From NCBI GenBank assembly GCA_018398805.1, contig JAGFBZ010002329.1, positions 62,001 to 126,000 of the forward strand: 64,000 bases of DNA, given 5' to 3'. Within the stretch, counting starts at the first letter, position 1, and each line of letters opens with the position of its first letter. The position numbers were made by a program, and so were the translations under genes. The notes beneath the pieces are model-generated. The model was not told the DNA's origin, ran no database searches, and was given only the letters and a program-made list of their open reading frames with translations. This document shows, piece after piece, positions 9,834 to 21,036 of this stretch. Origin of the DNA: Hirundichthys speculiger (taxonomy: Eukaryota > Chordata > Actinopteri > Beloniformes > Exocoetidae).

Positions 9834-10414
9834 GGCTTTTCTGAAGAGCTGGTTTAAAGCCGTTTGTTTGTCATTGGCCGTGCGCTCCACCCAAACCTGG
9901 TTAACACCAAAATGGGGTTAGGGTTAGGGTTAGAAAGGGTTACGCAGTTTGCAGATGTAGGTTTTCTTGCAGGCATGTGAGACTGAGAGTGAACGTGTCA
10001 CCAGCCCTCTCGACAGTCCGATCTTACATATTTCATCGGGACCGATCCTGTCAGAGACGACTAAAATCACCAGCGGTGATGCGTGAAAGGACACGAGACA
10101 GTGATGCCTGTGGTGTTTGTGTGTGTAGATGACAGTGTGATGGCTTCGGTGGTCTTATCGAGCTCCACGGGGAACCCTCGATGGCCTGGGGGCCCCTGGA
10201 GCCCCGTCAGGCGCATGTACCCGGCGGTTCCTGGATGGTGGCTTGGCCCGGAGCAGCTGGCAGTTATGGCTGCTGCCAGGGTGAGTGGATGACGAGCAGG
10301 AATCGGTCCCCACCCAAGCCAGTTACGGTGGTCCGTAAGTACGTTTAACAGTTCAGCAAGCCAACCCCTACCCTAGTGGCCATTCAAAGAACTGCAACTC
10401 CACAGAAGGAAAGC
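9834..10414. other. Unassigned segment between two halves of a Tc1 pseudogene
   Basis: About 580 bp, moderately GC-rich, with a 69-codon open stretch at 10083-10292 of no recognisable family. It may be an insertion into the Tc1 pseudogene or unrelated DNA juxtaposed by rearrangement. No terminal repeats were recognised. Confidence 0.35.
9915..9933 (+). repeat. Short interstitial telomere-like repeat
   Basis: Three consecutive GGGTTA units. Too short to mean a chromosome-end fusion; probably chance or a repair-inserted motif. Confidence 0.6.
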
Positions 10415-10672
10415 CAGAAGTTGCACCTTGGTTTCAGAGGTGCTAAAATCAGCATCTCTGATGGCACATGGGTGCATCAGCACTGATGGCATGAGTAAGC
10501 TGAATATGCGTGAGGGTACCACGGATGCGAAGATGTTGACGGCTTTTTTTCCTGTTAGCTCAGTGGTTGTTTCAACAGGACGACGTCAGATTGACGCAGC
10601 TTCATGTGCTCAGGCTGACAAAACTGCATCTGAGCAAAACCACAAGACTTCCCAAACGATGTTCTGTGGATA
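10415..10672 (+). pseudogene. Tc1/mariner transposase pseudogene, 3' part
   Basis: Blocks catctctgatggcacatggg, tgcatcagcactgatggcatgag and ttcaacaggacgacg match the region around the second catalytic Asp of the same fish family seen at 9500-9830 and 28555-29165. It is heavily mutated; the DNA encoding the usual D-N-A-x-P-H motif has lost its Asp context. Broken and non-functional. Confidence 0.5.
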
Positions 10673-10673
10673 G

Positions 10674-10731
10674 CAGGGCCGGACTGGTCATCTGTGGATT
10701 CTGGAAAAGTCCAGAACGACCGTCGGCCCTG
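10674..10731. repeat. Short inverted repeat with CAGGGCCG ends
   Basis: Opens cagggccggactgg and closes cggccctg, 58 bp in total, with an inner tctgga...tccaga stem. It resembles a minimal hAT-type fold-back. No convincing 8-bp target duplication. Confidence 0.4.
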
Positions 10732-11325
10732 TTCAATAACCAAAAAATGTTCAGTCTGTCAACTAACAGCAGGGGGCGCTAAGATGCTCATTTATCAGAT
10801 ATAGGCCTAAAAACCAACAAAGCAGACTAAGGTTAGTGTACGTCAACAGAAAGATGGAAGCAGAAAACCAAGTCACTTGATGCTTCAAAATATAGAAGCT
10901 CACAGATCTACTGCAGCAGTAACGATGACGTCGACTTAGACGACGGTGTCGACCAAAGCACTAAAGTATCATCACCAAGCAGACTGAGAGCAGGGTGGAG
11001 GTCCAACCGGACCAACCACAGGCTGATGAGGAGGATCACCGGAGAAAGGAGGTACCGGTAAGTGACAACGACATAAAACCAGAGCATTAAACCGGTTACT
11101 GCTCTGGATATGAGGTGTAATGATGAGAAATATGTTGCTTATTGCTGTCCATTTTGGCACTATTTATCTTTGTTTTCTCTTTCGTGGTGCGTGGTGAGTC
11201 AATGTCTGTGGAACAGGCTACAAATGTTGTTTGATGGATGATTGGCTGAATAGTATCCTAACTAATTACAGCAGCATTACATAGAGCAATTAAACTTTAA
11301 AAATCAGTATATTGTCAGAGTCCTA
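10732..11325. other. No gene recognised
   Basis: Mixed-composition DNA with no frame above about 70 codons and no identified repeat. Confidence 0.4.
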
Positions 11326-11329
11326 CAAT

Positions 11330-11449
11330 AGTATTTGCTCGGTAGTCTTGTGGTTTATGGGTTCAATTTCCAGTGTTGTAACATGTTGTTGTCCCTTATT
11401 TGGCATTTCTTTCTCTATCCAATAAAGGCCACTAGAGAATCTTTAAAAA
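11330..11449 (+). mobile_element. SINE family C fragment, 3' part
   Basis: A degraded B-box-like gggttcaatttcc near 11359 is followed by tctctatccaataaaggcca and an A-rich end. The same tail occurs in reverse at 23195-23372 (cctttattgatagtggagag). Old and 5'-truncated. Confidence 0.45.
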
Positions 11450-11685
11450 AGATGCTGATATGACATATAAAACATAACCAGCTAACTACTGCTGACCAGA
11501 TGCTGAATAATCGACTCTGTTGGGTTCATAAATGTGTAAATCTGATTCTAATGGCCTCTAATCACCACATGTCACTGGTTATGAGGCATTATTTATGTTA
11601 ACAGATCAGAAATGATTCATTTCAAACAGAAAAGGGATGTTTTAAGTGAATGTATGGTTTATAAAGCTCTGATATAGATGTGGGG
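11450..11685 (-). repeat. Dispersed MITE fragment (family R, copy 2)
   Basis: Reverse-complement relative of 2100-2337. Shared blocks include taaccagctaactactgctg, acatgtcactggttatgagg and cagaaaagggatgtttta. Confidence 0.6.
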
Positions 11686-11689
11686 CCGT

Positions 11690-12330
11690 CAGGCGTTTGA
11701 CCACTTGTCTGACAGTCACAGTTTGGTCGATACTGGGTCGTGCAAAAGGACAATGATGTGAAGCTCATCAGTAAATCCCCGTCAGAAAGCCGTTGTCCAT
11801 CTTAGCTTGTATCTACCTCATGATTTATCACTCTCACTCAACAATAAAAACCAGACTAAAAACAGCAGGTGCTCTTTTTCCAGTTTCCATGGATCAAACT
11901 GCCATTGGCTGCAGAGGACTGGTCCCTCCACAAGAGGGCAGCAGACACTAACGTAACCCTCCGTCCACAGGCAGGACTGAGACTGTGCAGCATCACTTTG
12001 AAACCGTCCAGAGAAGCATTCAGAGGAGTTCAGAGACCGGCGGTCCGTTATCAGGGTCTCAACATCTGCAATGCAGGAACACATTCAGGGCGAACGGCTT
12101 TGTTGCAGCTCGGGGTTTTTATTGTCCTCTCCTGGATAAAAAGGCTGTTACCTCAGGTCCAGATAATTATCTAAGTCATAAAAGGAAGGTATTCAAGTGG
12201 ACTGGAGGCGTCCGTCTCCCATCCAGCTGCTAGATAACGTTTTTATACGACGTCACGCTGCGGTCGAGTCACTGAGCCCCGGGGTCACTTCTGTTCCACT
12301 ACTGCTGCCGTCCTTATGTAATGAATGATG
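11690..12330. other. No gene recognised
   Basis: Three overlapping frames of 82-101 codons lie on opposite strands around 11818-12233. None has a recognisable domain or shared signal. No repeat identified. Confidence 0.4.
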
Positions 12331-12332
12331 GG

Positions 12333-12357
12333 AGCACACACACACACACACACACAT
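12333..12357 (+). repeat. (CA)n microsatellite
   Basis: About eleven CA units followed by imperfect CA-rich sequence to 12390. Confidence 0.95.
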
Positions 12358-12520
12358 GCACACGCACACCTACACACCTACACACAAACAGTCACTTCAG
12401 AGGAGCTCACACTGACCTACATTAATTTCCTGTCTCTTAACCTAACCTTAAAATGTTCAACCTGAAATGCAATGATCTCCCTAACGGGGTCTATTCTTTA
12501 CAAATGGGAAGAGCTTCATG

Positions 12521-12541
12521 CCCCCCCCCCCCCCCCCCCCC
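12521..12541 (+). repeat. Poly-C tract, 21 bases
   Basis: An uninterrupted run of 21 C, prone to sequencing length error. Confidence 0.95.
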
Positions 12542-13063
12542 TTCCCCCTTATAACTTATGTAATACTACACGAGCGCATGAGCACGCACTGCAGACTCAG
12601 CAATGTTCAGTGCTGGGAGCAAAATACTGACTGACTAGTGGAAAATGAGGGAAAGTGCATCCTCCCTCGACATGTGATGACAAGATCACAGAACGAGGCT
12701 CTCTGAGGTGTTATTTTTATTTTTTTCAGACATAGTAAGATTTTTTTTAATGCAGACTTTGAGACTTGAAATTCTCAGAACAATAAAAAATCAGCAGCGT
12801 CAGGACGGTTTTACTACAACTGCATTTCAGAACGTGGATGCCGAAATAAAAATAATTACAGAATATTTGACAAATTTAACATTTAGTCCTTGATTTTTAG
12901 TTGTAAGACAACTCCTGGATCACCGTACAGGATACAATATTTTGCTGTTTTCTTTCGAACCTTCACACAACCTCCTGAGGTCATCTATGGGCCAGAAAAC
13001 AGCTTCTGGAAATTTTTTTTAACAATTTTCAAATGAATGTTTTGAATATGGCATCATCTGCAG
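12542..13063. other. No gene recognised
   Basis: AT-rich with a 61-codon open stretch (12708-12893) of no recognisable family. Confidence 0.4.
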
Positions 13064-13320
13064 CAGTGAATCCCAAAGTGTGGGCCGCGGCCCCCTGGTG
13101 GGCCGTCTTGGTACTGCAGGTGGGCCCCGAGAGGTCATTAAAAATAAATAAGATATGTTTTAAATCCTCGATTTTTTAAAAATATGTTTTTAATTACTGT
13201 AAAATATTTATAACATGATTTGAAAAATATTTAGAAATAATAAAACAAACCAATTGAGTGTTATTCTACTGTCATCTTAACTTAATATGACAAGTGTCAT
13301 GCAAATAACAAGCCAAAGAA
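13064..13320 (+). mobile_element. hAT-like MITE (CAGTGATTCCCAAAG type), fragment
   Basis: Starts cagtgaatcccaaagtgtgg, then gccgcggccccctggtgggc. It matches the element at 42275-42646 through the taattactg-aaaatatt and cttaatatgacaagtgtca blocks. No right terminus was found here, so the element is 3'-truncated. Confidence 0.7.
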
Positions 13321-13387
13321 GAAGAGGCGACGCTACAGAGCGCTAAACATTACCTTGCCCCAACAAAAAGACCTTGTTTTTTTTTTT

Positions 13388-13510
13388 TCTGAGATGGAAT
13401 ATGTTCCAGTATGAATAAAATATAGTTTCATGAGATTTGCAAATCATTTCATTCTGTTTCGATTGACATTTTTCATTCTCTTGTCGTTTTTGGAATCGGG
13501 GTTGCAGCAG
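13388..13510 (+). mobile_element. Tc1/mariner right-end fragment
   Basis: The blocks tatgaataaaatatagttt, gatttgcaaatcatttcatt and ttggaatcggggttgca are the right terminus of the fish family whose coding part is decayed at 28555-29165. The right end fits that family; nothing is left of the body here. Confidence 0.6.
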
Positions 13511-13560
13511 ATCCACCGGGGAAACCGGTGATGTTGATTTCTGAGAGAAGCTATTGATGC

Positions 13561-13608
13561 AAAAAAAAAAAAAAAAAAAGGTTCGTCATGCACTGTAGGC
13601 CTGTGGGG

Positions 13609-13657
<49 letters not shown>

Positions 13658-13671
13658 TTAAAAAAAAAAAG
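13561..13671 (+). repeat. Poly-A tracts
   Basis: Runs of about 19, 44 and 10 A separated by short unique pieces, giving a spurious poly-Phe frame on the other strand. Could be a retroposon tail or simple slippage. Confidence 0.9.
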
Positions 13672-13674
13672 CTA

Positions 13675-15000
13675 TTAATGGGAAGACTGTGGATGAGGAG
13701 GCAGAGCAGCTGCCAGCCAATCAGAGGACTGCTGGTTTGGGTCATGGCCTCCATCGTTTTTACTTAACGCTGAACAATGAGAGCGTGTTCAGAGGAAAAG
13801 CAACACTGTAAAAGCTCCGTGTGACTGGGTTTGAGTTAACAAGACTCAAACAGTCATTTATTCTCCCGTCTCATTTCATGATTCTTATTTCTGCACGTTT
13901 TGCCCTCTGGATGAAAAGACCGAATGTACATATGCAGATCAAATGTTCCTGGCGTCTTGGCCCGTCTTCTTTAAGCGCATGCGGCTCTTTGATTTCTCGA
14001 GGAGGAAGGGGTTGCGTCGGGTCGCGTGCGCTCGCCCACTCACTCTTACGGTTTTATTTTTGGAGCAGCACACGGGCCGGTCAGGAATAGAACAGCAGTC
14101 AAGTGGATGGGTTGTCAACTCTCTCTCTCTCTCTCGGCCTCTACTTCCCGCTCTTCCTCGTCTCCAGACTCGGAGCGAGCTCGAGTTGCCTGACTGTGTC
14201 TGGTCTAATCACTCCCGATAACTCCCAGAGCCGCCATGACCTGAATCCATCCCTTCTCCTTCCTTATGCAATCCCTCCGTCACAGCGACGGAGAAAGGCT
14301 GCTGTTCTAAATCTCCACTGCCCTGCTTCTGTTGCTCGCATTATGCAATCTGCTTTAGCGCTTTAATCAGTGTTCTGGCGGCCCGCGGAGGCGTGGGGGG
14401 AAGAAGAAGAAGCGAAGGGGTAAACCCGACAGAACTGAAACAAGCCGTTTTCCCCTTTTGGATCAGCGCGGCTGACTCACCTTGATCCAAATCTGTGTGA
14501 CATAATTTATTACGCAAGCTAGCATCGCTCAGTAACGTTTGCTCCGGTGGCGGAAGTGTCGAAATCCTGCTCACCTGACGTTTTGGATTTCTCATTATCG
14601 GTTAAGTTAATTAAAGTTACTGGACTCCACGACCGAGCACAACAGCGCTGGTCCCAGGCCCGCGTAGACAGAAGGGCTGAATCCGATCTAGAGCTAAATC
14701 AGGATGCAGAATACGGTGTTCAGAGGTGAAGGGGAAAATAAAAAGCCAGAAGTTTCTTCACTTTCATTTTTGTTTTTGCTAAGAAGTAATTTAGAGACTA
14801 GCCGGGTGAAACGAGGTGCTGCCAGATCGTGTTTGACCCCAGTCAGGGTGGCAAGAATGATAAACCCCAAGCAACGAGGGCAAATGGGTTACTTCACTTC
14901 CACCAGCACCTTCTACCGTCAAAATATTTAAAAAAAAAATGTTTGAAGTTGAGAAGAAGCAATTGAGATGGAAAGAAATCCAGGGTTGACATTGGATTTG
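13675..15000. other. No gene recognised; contains (TC)n
   Basis: A short (TC)n run sits at 14119-14134, and moderately CpG-rich DNA covers about 13960-14230. Several frames of 60-92 codons overlap on both strands without any recognisable domain. Confidence 0.4.
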
Positions 15001-15004
15001 CTTC

Positions 15005-15760
15005 TTTCTCCTGATTTACTCCAAGGTAAGTTTACTTTGTTTATTAGATGATTGATTTAACTGCCGTTTAGTAAAAGTAATATGATTTAGCAGCAGGGAG
15101 GTGATGAGTTCTCTGTTAGCATTAGCTCTGGTCCATCGGTCTGTCCCACACCAGAGCTATGCTAACATCAGACAGTCGCAGCATTGTATAAATATGATTA
15201 ATAAAGTGATGTTAACATCACTAGCCTCACCTTATACCTAACAAAATAAATATCCAGGGCCATATATATTTGTAAACGACGAGGCAGGCTTATAGGTGGC
15301 TAGCAAGCTAGCCGGAATGCTAACAGAGAGATGTTTTCACTCATCACCCTCCCTGCTGCTAAATCATATTACTTTAACTAAACGGTGGTTAAATCAATCA
15401 TCTAATAAACAAAGTAAACTTACCTTGGAGTAAATGTTGGCGTGTTTTGTAACTTTCCCCTCGTTCAGTTGATTGTGTGGACGGAAACACAACTGAACCA
15501 AAGCCTGCAGATTTCCACTGTTTGTTTTATCTTGTAAAAAGGAATAAAAATGTCCCTCCAAACTTTCTGGACACCTCGAGTCACTGTTGCAGGTCCCCAG
15601 CAGCAATATTTTACCACGGCGTTATTCTAGTGTAATGTAAATACGATTGATAGGCATCAGAAAAGTGGCAAAATAACATTGTCCTTAATGGAGGAGCAGC
15701 GAGAATGTCCGACCTAGCAACAGTAACTAGGGAGGAGGCGGTGCTTACCGAAAGGTCAAT
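15005..15760 (-). mobile_element. piggyBac-element fragment with internal palindrome
   Basis: The reverse complement follows 7180-7790 of the piggyBac element block for block (tactgttgctaggtcggaca, ccaccttataagcctgcctc-like, ctggtgtgggacagacc). Segments 15018-15110 and 15335-15432 are inverted copies of each other (taagtttactttgtttatta and its complement), making a palindrome around a ~220 bp centre. The transposase remnant and the TTAA ends are missing. Confidence 0.7.
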
Positions 15761-16185
15761 TGAACAACATGTCCCTCACACTGATAAGTAGGATAAGTTA
15801 TTGATGCTAACATATACTTAATATTTACACTAAAGTCATAATGTTAGTTGTTGCACGAAAGCATCGCTCTGCTCTTTCTGCAGCTGCTATTGTAAACACC
15901 GACTACGCCTGGTGGAGATGTCTTCTCGTATGCTGCCCCCTGTTGGTGTGGAGGGATATTGCTGCGCAGAATCCCTTAAATACAACTGAACGCTTTTATT
16001 AGGGAGGCTATGCGATTTCTGGATGAAGTCACGGAAAACACGGGGGGGGGGGGGCTGCTACCTTCCCTCCAGAGATCCCTGAGAAAAAACATGTCCCACC
16101 ATGAACTCCCCCAAGCTTTCTTCAAGCACCCCCCCACCCCCCCAGGGTACAGTCGTCGACCCTTATCTATTATCATTGCTTGTCC
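15761..16185. other. No gene recognised; short G and C runs
   Basis: A G run lies at about 16042-16053 and C runs near 16130-16143. No identifiable gene. Confidence 0.4.
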
Positions 16186-17260
16186 TTCAAGATTCAAGAT
16201 TGTCTTTATTATCCTCTGGGGAGCAATTTGTTTTGGATCCAGCAGAAAGAAAAAAAAAAAAGAAAGAAAGAAAATAGAAGCAGCGCAAACTCTTAAAAAA
16301 AGTGGATGTTTTAGATCAGCCAGGATAGAGCTGGCTTTCCTCAAGGTTCTGATTCTGTTCAGGTCATTTAAAGTATTTAGTGTCACACCTACAACCTTCC
16401 CCATACTTCAACGAGATTAAAAAACCTATTCTTGTTTTTTTTTTTTTTTTTTTAAATTGAGTAGACCATACCAGCAGAAGATGAAAAAGTGAATACAGAT
16501 TAAAATAAAAACAAAAGAAGAATAAAAAAAAATACCACAGAAGCGTTGTCCGTGTTAAAATTAGAGTTTATGATAAAAACACAGACGTTGGTATATATTT
16601 ATTTCACACAGCATCAGTGTGGCTAAAAGCTCAGCTTGTTGTCAATTAAAGTTCCCAGATATTTGAAACGGTGACTTCAGCTGGCTGGTGGACCACAACA
16701 ACAGGGGGGGGATCCTTCCAGAATCTATAATCATGTCCTTAGTGCTGGCCACAATGATTTAAAAAAAGAAAGAAAAAGAATACTTAGACCAGTCTAGAAA
16801 GTCTATCACCACAGGACCATGGTTAGGACTGCTGTGGTTCAGCGGGAGCAGGATAACAGAGTCACCAGCAAACTTTATAATGTGACGTCCTGCATGTTGG
16901 CTCCGGCAAGCATTCGTATATAAAACAAATAAAAGTGGCAATAAAACGCAGCCCTGGGGCTCCCACCAGACAATAAAAGAACATTCGATAAAAACGTGCC
17001 GTGACCTTTCAGTTTAAAACGGTCCAATAGCCAGCATAAAAGACCGTGATCAATGCTGTGATTGGTCCTCAGTCTCTGTGCTTTAATATGATGACGAGCC
17101 AAAGACAAATCAATGAAACGTAACCGCACTAATGGCATCATTGACACCCCAGCTAGACCTGCAGGTGAACCGGAGGGAGTCCAGATCTGCGTCAACGACC
17201 CTCTGAGGTTTTTCTTCCACCAGTCTCTCAAAGCTCTTCATTATTAATGAGGTAAGCTTT
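16186..17260 (-). pseudogene. LINE reverse transcriptase 3' end (Rex1/CR1-like), pseudogene
   Basis: On the minus strand, pieces of one reverse-transcriptase gene appear in order across several frames. They are MKSFERLV near 17240, PQGCVLLPLLFVLYTN near 16950, IIKFAGDSVILL near 16865 and RTLRKASSILADLKHPLF near 16330. Last comes a 3' end with aggataataaagacaatctt. PQGC and the F/Y-A-D-D box are reverse-transcriptase motifs 4 and 5. Here the catalytic D-D has become G-D (FAGDS, 16858-16872) and several frameshifts and stops split the frame, so it is dead. 5'-truncated, as usual for LINE copies. The Rex1-like assignment is from remembered sequence; the clade is not certain. Confidence 0.7.
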
Positions 17261-17363
17261 ATTTTTGGCACAGGAACAATAGATGCTACCCAAGATTGGT
17301 GCTATTTTTATCCGCTAGGTGGCAGTAACCTGCTGCTTTTGGGGCTTTTTGCCACTTCTGGGA

Positions 17364-18115
17364 GTGCGTTTACATGGGAAGTTTAAATCCTCTTTAATTC
17401 AGAATTAAAGTTAAATCCAAATAAAAGTTACCATGTAAACACCTAATTTCATATGAAAATGTCAATTCCGAATTAAACTTAATTCCGAAGTAAGTGGCTG
17501 GTTTATTCCCATTTTAATTCCGAATTAAATAATTCCGTGGTCATGTATACACTCATTCCACTTTAAATTAATTCCCGTCTTTCTGCGCATGCTAGTTCTC
17601 TTGCCCGTCTGTCGCGATGACGCTTATAATCCGCGCTGGGCTTGTTTTCAAAACAAAGTTTCAAGATGGCAGCACGCAGTAAACGGTGGCCAAGAGCAGA
17701 GATGATTTATTTAATAAATAGCTTGGAGGAACTAGAAATAATTAAAAGAACAGATGGAAGGAAACATAAAAATTGTGAGCTTTTCAAAGTTGTAGCGGCC
17801 AGGTTAAATGAAGGAGGTTTCGCAGATAGAGACGCCACCCAGGTCAAAAATAAGTGGAATGTTGTTGCTAACCAGTTAGCTAAGTTTGTTTTCTTCCGGT
17901 AGATGTAAAGACGTCCGCCCCCCTATCCAATCAGAACCCTTCCCAACCCCCAGACCTTAAGCGGAATTGGATAAAGCCGAACAAACGTGTTTTCCATGTA
18001 AACCTCAATTCGGAATTATTATTTCCATGTAAACTTGAAGGAAAATAGTTTAAATTCGGTATTATTTAATTCGGAATTATTAATTCCAAATTAAAAGACA
18101 TCATGTAACTTTAGT
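17364..18115 (+). mobile_element. Non-autonomous DNA transposon carrying a Myb/SANT frame, copy B
   Basis: About 752 bp, collinear with the reverse complement of 3636-4397. Left end gtgcgtttacatgggaagtt, right end gacatcatgtaac. Subterminal aattccgaatt motifs are present at both ends, and a single Myb/SANT frame lies between. No clean target duplication; AGTG occurs near both ends. Confidence 0.75.
17642..17902 (+). CDS. Myb/SANT-like DNA-binding protein of transposon copy B
   Basis: An intact 86-codon frame. It keeps the same trihelix features as copy A: KRWPRAE in the first helix, DGRKHKN, LFKVVAARLNEGGF, then QVKNKW. Two differences lie near the first helix (S to P, T to M), one is T to A in GGFADRD, and a short block near the C-terminus has lost one codon. 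The stop falls at the same place (KFVFFR). That both copies stay open over the whole domain while the rest of the element is non-coding is notable; recent spread from one source is the simplest explanation. Function (binding element ends with a partner transposase) is inferred from Harbinger-type biology. Confidence 0.55.
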   Translation: MFSKQSFKMAARSKRWPRAEMIYLINSLEELEIIKRTDGRKHKNCELFKVVAARLNEGGFADRDATQVKNKWNVVANQLAKFVFFR

Positions 18116-20065
18116 GATTGAAGGGAAGAAAGCCGGGGGACAAGCGATACAGATACTTCATTTTCTACCTTCAAACAACCACGGTGCACTACTGCGATGC
18201 TGTAGCTCAAAAGCAAAGAAGCTACACATCTATCCCTTCATGGGTGATGTGACGTGGGTAAAGCCTAAAGGGTAAAGACACTGATTCAGTGTGAGAGGAA
18301 GGATAAACTGCCCATCTTCATTACTCACACCAAAAAACTTGGTTTGAAATTAAACTGTGGCTATAGTTATAGTAGTTGAAGTGTTGGAGTCGCTGAAGAT
18401 GCAAGTCAAAAGGTTAAATCAGGCTGCATCCATTAATCCAGCCACATAGTTCATGTATTCATGAAATCAGGAGTCTTTTTGTTTCTATATGACTTACAAG
18501 GAAGACCAGAGTTTGCCACATGATATGGATCAAAACCACCTCTTTTCTTGGGTTTGGTTCAGTTGTTTTGGTTCAGAGTGGGATTTCTGTGTTCGAAGAA
18601 ACCGCCCGAGAAGGGAAAAATTGACTTACATTTTTTTTTCTTTCTGTGTAAAACATCCAGCTTCTTCTTCTTCTGGTTGGACTGAACAACAGCAAGTTGT
18701 TGGCAAAATCGAGACAATTTTCTAAAAGGTGCTTAAAAAATGGCGATTTTCTGCACGACATTAGAAATAATCTGTGAAAATATTGAGGAGTGAGTCTAAC
18801 TTTTTAAGTATATGCTCCCTTAAAACACAATAGACTCATAGCGCAATTAAAAAAACGAAGATTTAATATAATGGAAAGAGACTAAAACGGATATCAATCC
18901 CCCTGTCTTAACCAGCGCAGCAGCTATAATTGGAATATGAGACACGAGACGTTTCTGTTGCGTCAAAACACAATTAGGAGAGCGTCGCCAGCCTCCAGAC
19001 TGTGAAATCTCTCTGCTGCGAGTTGGCAGAGAACTTCATTAATTCCTGCACGGTGTTGATCTCAGCTGAGACCTCTTCCCCTCCTTTGTTTTCAGGCTCT
19101 GAATAATTTGCTCATGTTAAAGCCGAGCAAAGCTCTTAAACCCAGATTTCCCCCCCGCTCATCCCAACTCTTCCCTCATTTGCTCGGTCTTGCCCGTCAC
19201 TCACTCCTGCTGCCGGTTCGCTAGCGGTTCTCCTCGACCCGGGAGAGCGTCGCCCATAAGCAAAGAAATACGTCTGAGGACATTGAGTCTATTCTTTGTG
19301 TGACATTAGAGTTGTTCAGTGAGACCTACTTTGACAGAGTTGCTCTCTGATATTAATCAGAAGGTGTGAAATGTGGCTCTTTTCGGTTGTAACAGCACAT
19401 TTCACAGCTAAAAAAAAGTAGCAGCAAGGCTACGTTACATAAACAGAACTGGATAAAGCCTCCTGTCACCCAAAGATTTCTGATAAGTCTCTTTGAATCC
19501 CTCTATGTTGGCACCATGGGGGAAGGGTGTATTGGCAAGCTAGCTGTTTTTGCCTAACTTAGCTCATGCCAGCCTGCAGTGCTAACTAGCGTTACTTTAG
19601 ATTAATTCGGTAATGTTGAACGCAGCATTGGTGTCCAGCATTGCTATCAAAATGATATCTGAAACAATAACTGCCAGACTCCTGACAAGCTTCGCCCAAC
19701 CTACTGTGACCATCCCATGCTAACTATGCTGTCACGGCTAGCTGTAGTCTGGCTAAGTGGCTCAGTCGGAACTGCTGCAACTTCACCCCCTGGACCTTCC
19801 TAAGGCCGACCCAGAGCTGGTCTAGTTCGTACAATTAACAGCACAACAAGCCATATTTTCTTCAAACTGACAATTCTTGAGTTCACAAAAAACGGTGATG
19901 ACATGACGACATCCAGCCGTACACACCACGGACTGCAAATGCAGCTGTCTCTCAGAAATTTAAAAAAAAAAAAGAAAAAAAAGACCCTTATAATGCAGAT
20001 CTTTGTGGCTTCATATAATTTAACCCAATTATGTATAATTGCCATGGATGTGAATAGTCGCTGTG
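18116..20065. other. No gene recognised
   Basis: Nearly 2 kb without an identifiable repeat or coding domain. Short frames near 18489-18761 overlap on opposite strands, and there is an A-rich tract around 19960-19982. Conserved non-coding DNA is possible but cannot be judged without an alignment. Confidence 0.35.
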
Positions 20066-20392
20066 GAGTCAGCCACCAGTGGTCAGCGGAGGAACTGCAA
20101 CCGGCAACCGGACTGGATTCAGCCCAAAAGCTGGCGCGCTGGTGCATTGGGGCACCCCGCCCCTTTGGTTCAGAACAAAACATCCTCCAACCTGACAGAA
20201 AGTAACACGTCTGGCTGGTTTAGGAGGACAACCAATAACAGCAGAGTGAGCGGGGAGCAGGGGGTCAAACAGGGTGCTCACTGGTGCACACGGAGACCTG
20301 AAGATTTAGAGTTCAAGATATATAACAGATGTGAAGTTTTTGAGTTTTGAGAGTTTTTATGAATTGGAGATCAATAACGTTTGTATTATCAT

Positions 20393-21036
20393 TAGGGGTG
20401 CACGATAACTGTCGGGCCGTTAACAGGAAATTATGATGTCATCCCGATAAGTCCGATATCATGACGAAAAGCCCTGATAACATATATATTTTTGTAAACA
20501 CAGCAGTGCCTCGCTCCCACTGAGCCTTCAATGACTGGCAGTGAATGTTATGTTCAAGTGACGTCGGCATAATCAGAAAAATGATTACTCAATAAGGAAA
20601 ATCGAGAATACCCCCTCATGCCAGAAAACAACTTGTTAACTCGGTCATAATGTTGGTAGCTGCTAACTTGAATTGATATTCGCAGTATTTCCCCACGTTA
20701 CACATAAAAAAAGAAAAGAATAGAAAAGGCTGAAAGAACGACTAGCAAACGAGGGAACATTGGAATTTACGTTACACCTTGAATGCAGCCTGCAGCACAG
20801 CGCTGATCACAACAAACATGGCGGCGATGGTATGGAACTTTGTTAAAGTTTCACAAGAAGATAGTTGGCTGGTTATTTGTGACGAGTCCTCCAATGAATT
20901 CTACGAGGAGGGAAGCACAAGCTTTAATACGTCAAACCAGCCACCTAAAACATAAACATCGTTTCCATTGAGTTTTGAAATCGCGCTAACGAGAGCTAAC
21001 GCTAACGTGAGCGAGCCAGCAGCAAGTCAGGCTAAA
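20393..21036 (+). mobile_element. BED-type hAT element, 5' part (copy 1)
   Basis: Starts taggggtgcacgataactg and follows 41730-42790 through gataagtccgatatcatgac, gaatgttatgttcaagtgac and the BED-finger start. The right half of the element is absent; the sequence passes directly into repeat family X. Confidence 0.7.
20818..20955 (+). pseudogene. hAT transposase BED zinc-finger remnant (copy 1)
   Basis: A 45-codon frame starting MAAMVWNFVKVS. The spacing V-W-N-F...C-x-x-[C]...G-S-T-S-F-N-T-S-N fits the start of a BED zinc finger, the DNA-binding domain at the N-terminus of many hAT transposases. The second Cys is replaced (CDESS), and the frame shifts before the H-L-K-x-x-H zinc ligands. Unlikely to fold as a finger. 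Confidence 0.6.

Noticed and set aside
9915..9933. Interstitial telomere as evidence for chromosome fusion
   Set aside because: Only three GGGTTA units; too short to mean anything.
13551..13754. Poly-Phe protein frame
   Set aside because: A translation of poly-A tracts.
16010..16420. 136-codon plus-strand frame
   Set aside because: Antisense shadow of the LINE pseudogene and its A-rich tail.
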